Shown here in pieces: positions 61,689 through 64,000 of a stretch of DNA of 64,000 nt. This DNA comes from Avipropionibacterium sp050157065 (lineage in GTDB: Bacteria; Actinomycetota; Actinomycetes; Propionibacteriales; Propionibacteriaceae). The notes below the pieces were generated by a model. It saw only the letters and a list, made by a program, of their open reading frames with translations, was not told where the DNA came from and did no database searches. The stretch is taken from NCBI GenBank assembly GCA_050157065.1, contig CP189573.1. One strand, written 5' to 3'. Positions within the stretch are counted from its first letter, which is position 1; each line of letters starts with the position of its first letter. The position numbers and the translations under genes were made by a program.

Positions 61689-62623
61689 GTACTCCGGAAA
61701 CCCTCGAGCACGTGGGGGACGAGGTCGAGTCCGGACCTCCCGTACTGGACGACGACGGCAAGGCCGGCAAGGTCGGTGAGAGCCAGGCCCGGTTGGTCTG
61801 GCGGCGCTTCGGCACCAACAAGTTGGCCCTGATCAGCCTGTACTTCATCGGCCTGCTGATCCTGACCGCCATCTTCGCGCCACTGGTCGCCACCCACGAC
61901 CCGATCGCGGTGGACGTGACGTCTGCGCTGCTGCAGCCGGGCGAGGAGGGGCACATCCTCGGCACGGACCCGATCGGCCGTGACGTCTTCAGCCGGTTGA
62001 TCTACGGCCTGCGTACGGCGTTGATCGTCGGTTTCGTCGCCGAGCTGGCGGCCCTGGCACTGGCGATCGTCATCGGCCTGGTGGCCGGCTACGTCGGTGG
62101 TCGTGCCGAGCAGTTACTGATGGGCTTCACCGACGTCATGTACGCCTTCCCGGGCTACCTGTTCGCGGTGATCATGGTGACGGTCATGGGCCGCAGTGTC
62201 CTCGCCGTCATCCTCGCCATCACGGTGGCGTCGTGGGTGGGTCAGGCACGGCTGGTCCGGGCGCAGACGCTGAGCCTGAAGAGTCGCGACTTCATCGAAG
62301 CGGCCCGTTCGATGGGTGCCGGGGGGCCGCGCGTCGCGGTCCGCTACATCCTGCCGAACGCGATGGGCCCGATCCTGGTGGCCACCAGCTTCGGCATCCC
62401 GGGTGCGATCGCGACCGAGGCCGGCCTGAGCCTGTTGGGCCTCGGCGTCGCACCACCGACACCGTCGTGGGGTGCCATGCTGACCGAGGGCATCCAGTAC
62501 ACGATGGTCGCGCCACACCTGATGTTGGCCCCGGCGGTGCTGTTCGCCCTGACCCTGTTGGCGTTCAACTGGGTCGGTGACGGTGTCCGGGAGGCGTTCG
62601 ACACCACGGGGGTGACCCGGTGA
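61685..62623 (+). CDS. ABC transporter permease, DppC type
   Basis: The 312-aa protein has an acidic N-terminal extension, the family segment LVWRRFGTNKLALISLYFIG, the GTDPIGRDVFSRLIYGLRTA motif of DppC permeases and the EAA loop LKSRDFIEAARSMGAGGPRV. It forms the channel with the DppB-type subunit. It overlaps its neighbours by 4 nt on both sides. Confidence 0.93.
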   Translation: MSTPETLEHVGDEVESGPPVLDDDGKAGKVGESQARLVWRRFGTNKLALISLYFIGLLILTAIFAPLVATHDPIAVDVTSALLQPGEEGHILGTDPIGRDVFSRLIYGLRTALIVGFVAELAALALAIVIGLVAGYVGGRAEQLLMGFTDVMYAFPGYLFAVIMVTVMGRSVLAVILAITVASWVGQARLVRAQTLSLKSRDFIEAARSMGAGGPRVAVRYILPNAMGPILVATSFGIPGAIATEAGLSLLGLGVAPPTPSWGAMLTEGIQYTMVAPHLMLAPAVLFALTLLAFNWVGDGVREAFDTTGVTR

Positions 62624-63645
62624 CGAGCAACAGCACCGAGACCGTCGCGGATCGGACCGATCCGGCAGCCGGGCAGCCGCTGCTCGCCGTACGCGACCTG
62701 AGGGTCCACTTCAACGCCGGCCGCAAGAAGGACGCGTGGTTGAAGGCCGTCGACGGCATCAGCTACGACCTGCACTCCGGTGAGGCCCTGGCCATCGTCG
62801 GTGAGTCCGGCAGTGGCAAGAGCGTCGGCGTCCGGGCCCTGCTGGGACTGGTGGCCGAGAACGGGCGCATTGCCGGCGGCAGTGCCACCTACGCCGGGAC
62901 CGATCTGCTCAACAGCGGTGAGGGCAAGCTGCAACGCATCCGTGGCAAGGACATCGCCATGGTGTTCCAGGACGCGATGCAGGCGCTGAACCCGACGCTG
63001 ACGCTGGAGAAGCAGTTGGTCGAGCACCAGCTGTGGCATCGGTTGTGCAACCGGGCCGAGGCCCTGGATCGGGCGATCGAGATGCTGGGCAAGATGGGCA
63101 TCCCGCAACCCGAGCGACGGATCAAGGCGTACCCGTTCGAGTTGTCGGGTGGCCTCCGGCAGCGGGCCATGATCGCGATGGCGATGGTGACCAATCCCAA
63201 CATCCTGATCGCCGACGAGCCGACCACGGCCGTCGACGTCACCCTGCAGCGACAGATCCTCGACCTGTTGGCCCAGATCAAGTCCGAGGGTACGGCGATC
63301 ATCATGATCACCCATGACCTCGGGGTCGCCCGTGACCTGTGTGATCGGGTGGCGGTGATGTACGGCGGCAAGATCGTCGAGCACGCCGAGATGGCGAACT
63401 TCCTCACCGAGGCGAAGCACCCGTACGCCCAGGGGTTGCTGAACTCGACCATCGAGGTCGGTGACATCGACCGGGCACTGTCCCCGATCCCGGGGACGCC
63501 GCCCAGCCTGCGGGACCTCCCGTCGGGCTGCGCCTTCCGGACGCGGTGCACGCTGGCCGAGGAGAGGTGCGCCGAACCGCAGGAACTCCTGGCCGTGGGG
63601 GAGAACCACACGGCGGCATGCTGGAAGGTGGTCGAGAATGCCTGA
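62620..63645 (+). CDS. ABC transporter ATP-binding protein, DppD type
   Basis: The 341-aa ATPase has Walker A GESGSGKSVGVRALLGLV, the Q-loop region IAMVFQDAMQALNPTLTLEK, signature ELSGGLRQRAMIAMAM, Walker B ILIADEPTTAVDVTLQRQIL and the oligopeptide-type C-terminal cysteine motif GCAFRTRCTLAEERC. The GTG start overlaps the permease stop. The C-terminal half confirms the dipeptide/oligopeptide subfamily. Confidence 0.95.
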   Translation: MTSNSTETVADRTDPAAGQPLLAVRDLRVHFNAGRKKDAWLKAVDGISYDLHSGEALAIVGESGSGKSVGVRALLGLVAENGRIAGGSATYAGTDLLNSGEGKLQRIRGKDIAMVFQDAMQALNPTLTLEKQLVEHQLWHRLCNRAEALDRAIEMLGKMGIPQPERRIKAYPFELSGGLRQRAMIAMAMVTNPNILIADEPTTAVDVTLQRQILDLLAQIKSEGTAIIMITHDLGVARDLCDRVAVMYGGKIVEHAEMANFLTEAKHPYAQGLLNSTIEVGDIDRALSPIPGTPPSLRDLPSGCAFRTRCTLAEERCAEPQELLAVGENHTAACWKVVENA

Positions 63646-64000
63646 ACCCGATCAGGACAAGGCGTCCGAGGAGAACGAGCAGACCGAGGACAGCGAGATC
63701 CAGGCGCACCCGGCAGCCGACACCGGCACCGATGCCGACACGCGTGCGGGCACCGAGGACGACACCGAACCGGTCGGTCTGGACGCCGACGCCGAACGTG
63801 AGCTGATCGTCGAGCGGCTGGTGCCGAGGACCGAGGTGGCCGAGGACGCCGAGGTCGTGATGGAGGCGATCGGTGTCAGCAAGGTCTTCCACTCCAAGGC
63901 GGGCACGATCAAGGCCGTCAACAACGTCAGCCTGCAGTTGCGGCGTGGCGAGACCGTCGGCCTGGTGGGGGAGAGCGGCAGTGGCAAGTCGACGTTGGCC
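63638..64000 (+). CDS. ABC transporter ATP-binding protein, DppF type (partial)
   Basis: ATG 63638 overlaps the previous gene by 8 nt. An unusual acidic, disordered extension of about 75 residues (EENEQTEDSEIQAHPAADTG) precedes the ABC domain VVMEAIGVSKVFHSKAGTIK, NVSLQLRRGETVGLVG and Walker A GESGSGKST. The gene leaves the window at residue 121. The extension is not part of the normal family and may be lineage-specific. Confidence 0.9.
   Translation, partial: MPEPDQDKASEENEQTEDSEIQAHPAADTGTDADTRAGTEDDTEPVGLDADAERELIVERLVPRTEVAEDAEVVMEAIGVSKVFHSKAGTIKAVNNVSLQLRRGETVGLVGESGSGKSTLA

Overview
High-GC (roughly 65-70%) actinobacterial chromosome segment. The gene order SRP RNA - (phoD) - dnaX - ybaB/ebfC - recR - (insertions) - lysC, a T-box leader with a very short Stem I on a eukaryote-like ileS, the pairing of tadA with its Asp-rich partner and tRNA-Ser, and many leaderless starts behind TAnnnT boxes all point to Actinomycetia. 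Propionibacteriales (Propionibacteriaceae/Nocardioidaceae-like) is my best guess; no rRNA or species marker is present.

Layout. (1) 1-9150: the end of menB, then an accessory 'toxin graveyard': a ParE remnant, a Fic protein, remnants resembling the AbiEi antitoxin, an intact antitoxin/RelE-ParE pair, a complete 1.28-kb IS3-family element with an AGCC target duplication, a 436-aa protein of unknown function, a decayed IS110 transposase, a frameshifted LD-carboxypeptidase (S66) whose end carries an 81-bp duplicate of the 436-aa gene, and an XRE-MNT/HepT module. (2) 9134-13803: a Tat-exported beta-propeller protein and a type I sulfatase in an overlapping operon, divergent from an AraC regulator. 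(3) 13828-16883: upp, tRNA adenosine deaminase with its acidic partner gene, a lipoprotein whose start appears frameshifted, and tRNA-Ser(CGA). (4) 16960-25115: promoter plus a perfect 15-bp palindrome, three tandem paralogous Tat-exported beta-propeller proteins of about 747 aa, and a LacI regulator. (5) 25216-38153: RidA, a LytR_C-domain protein, a conserved VapB-annotated-type protein, HerA-like ATPase, Tat-exported EEP phosphodiesterase, gnd, a neutral-ceramidase-like enzyme, CYTH-CHAD, a PNPOx-like protein, a histidine phosphatase, tRNA-Ser(GGA), a GAP-family membrane protein interrupted by an amber codon, a second LacI paralogue, and SRP RNA. (6) 38285-57936: phoD, dnaX-ybaB-recR, an M3 peptidase, the T-box ileS with a downstream cluster of hydrolase, solute-binding-like, two-TM, MFS, WYL and Gfo/Idh/MocA genes, then lysC with an internal beta-subunit start. 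(7) 58041-64000: two small membrane proteins and a peptide-type ABC importer operon that runs off the end.

How they may work together. The most distinctive material is the extracellular system built on four related Tat-exported propellers, a formylglycine-type sulfatase, an AraC regulator and two nearly identical LacI-type regulators. I read it as an uncharacterised catabolic or sensing system for a (possibly sulfated) polymer or glycoconjugate. Substrate and chemistry cannot be read from sequence. A second recurring signal is a roughly 95-bp intergenic element with conserved inverted ends around CGACCGGTCG, found three times beside herA/EEP, phoD/dnaX and Gfo-Idh/lysC.
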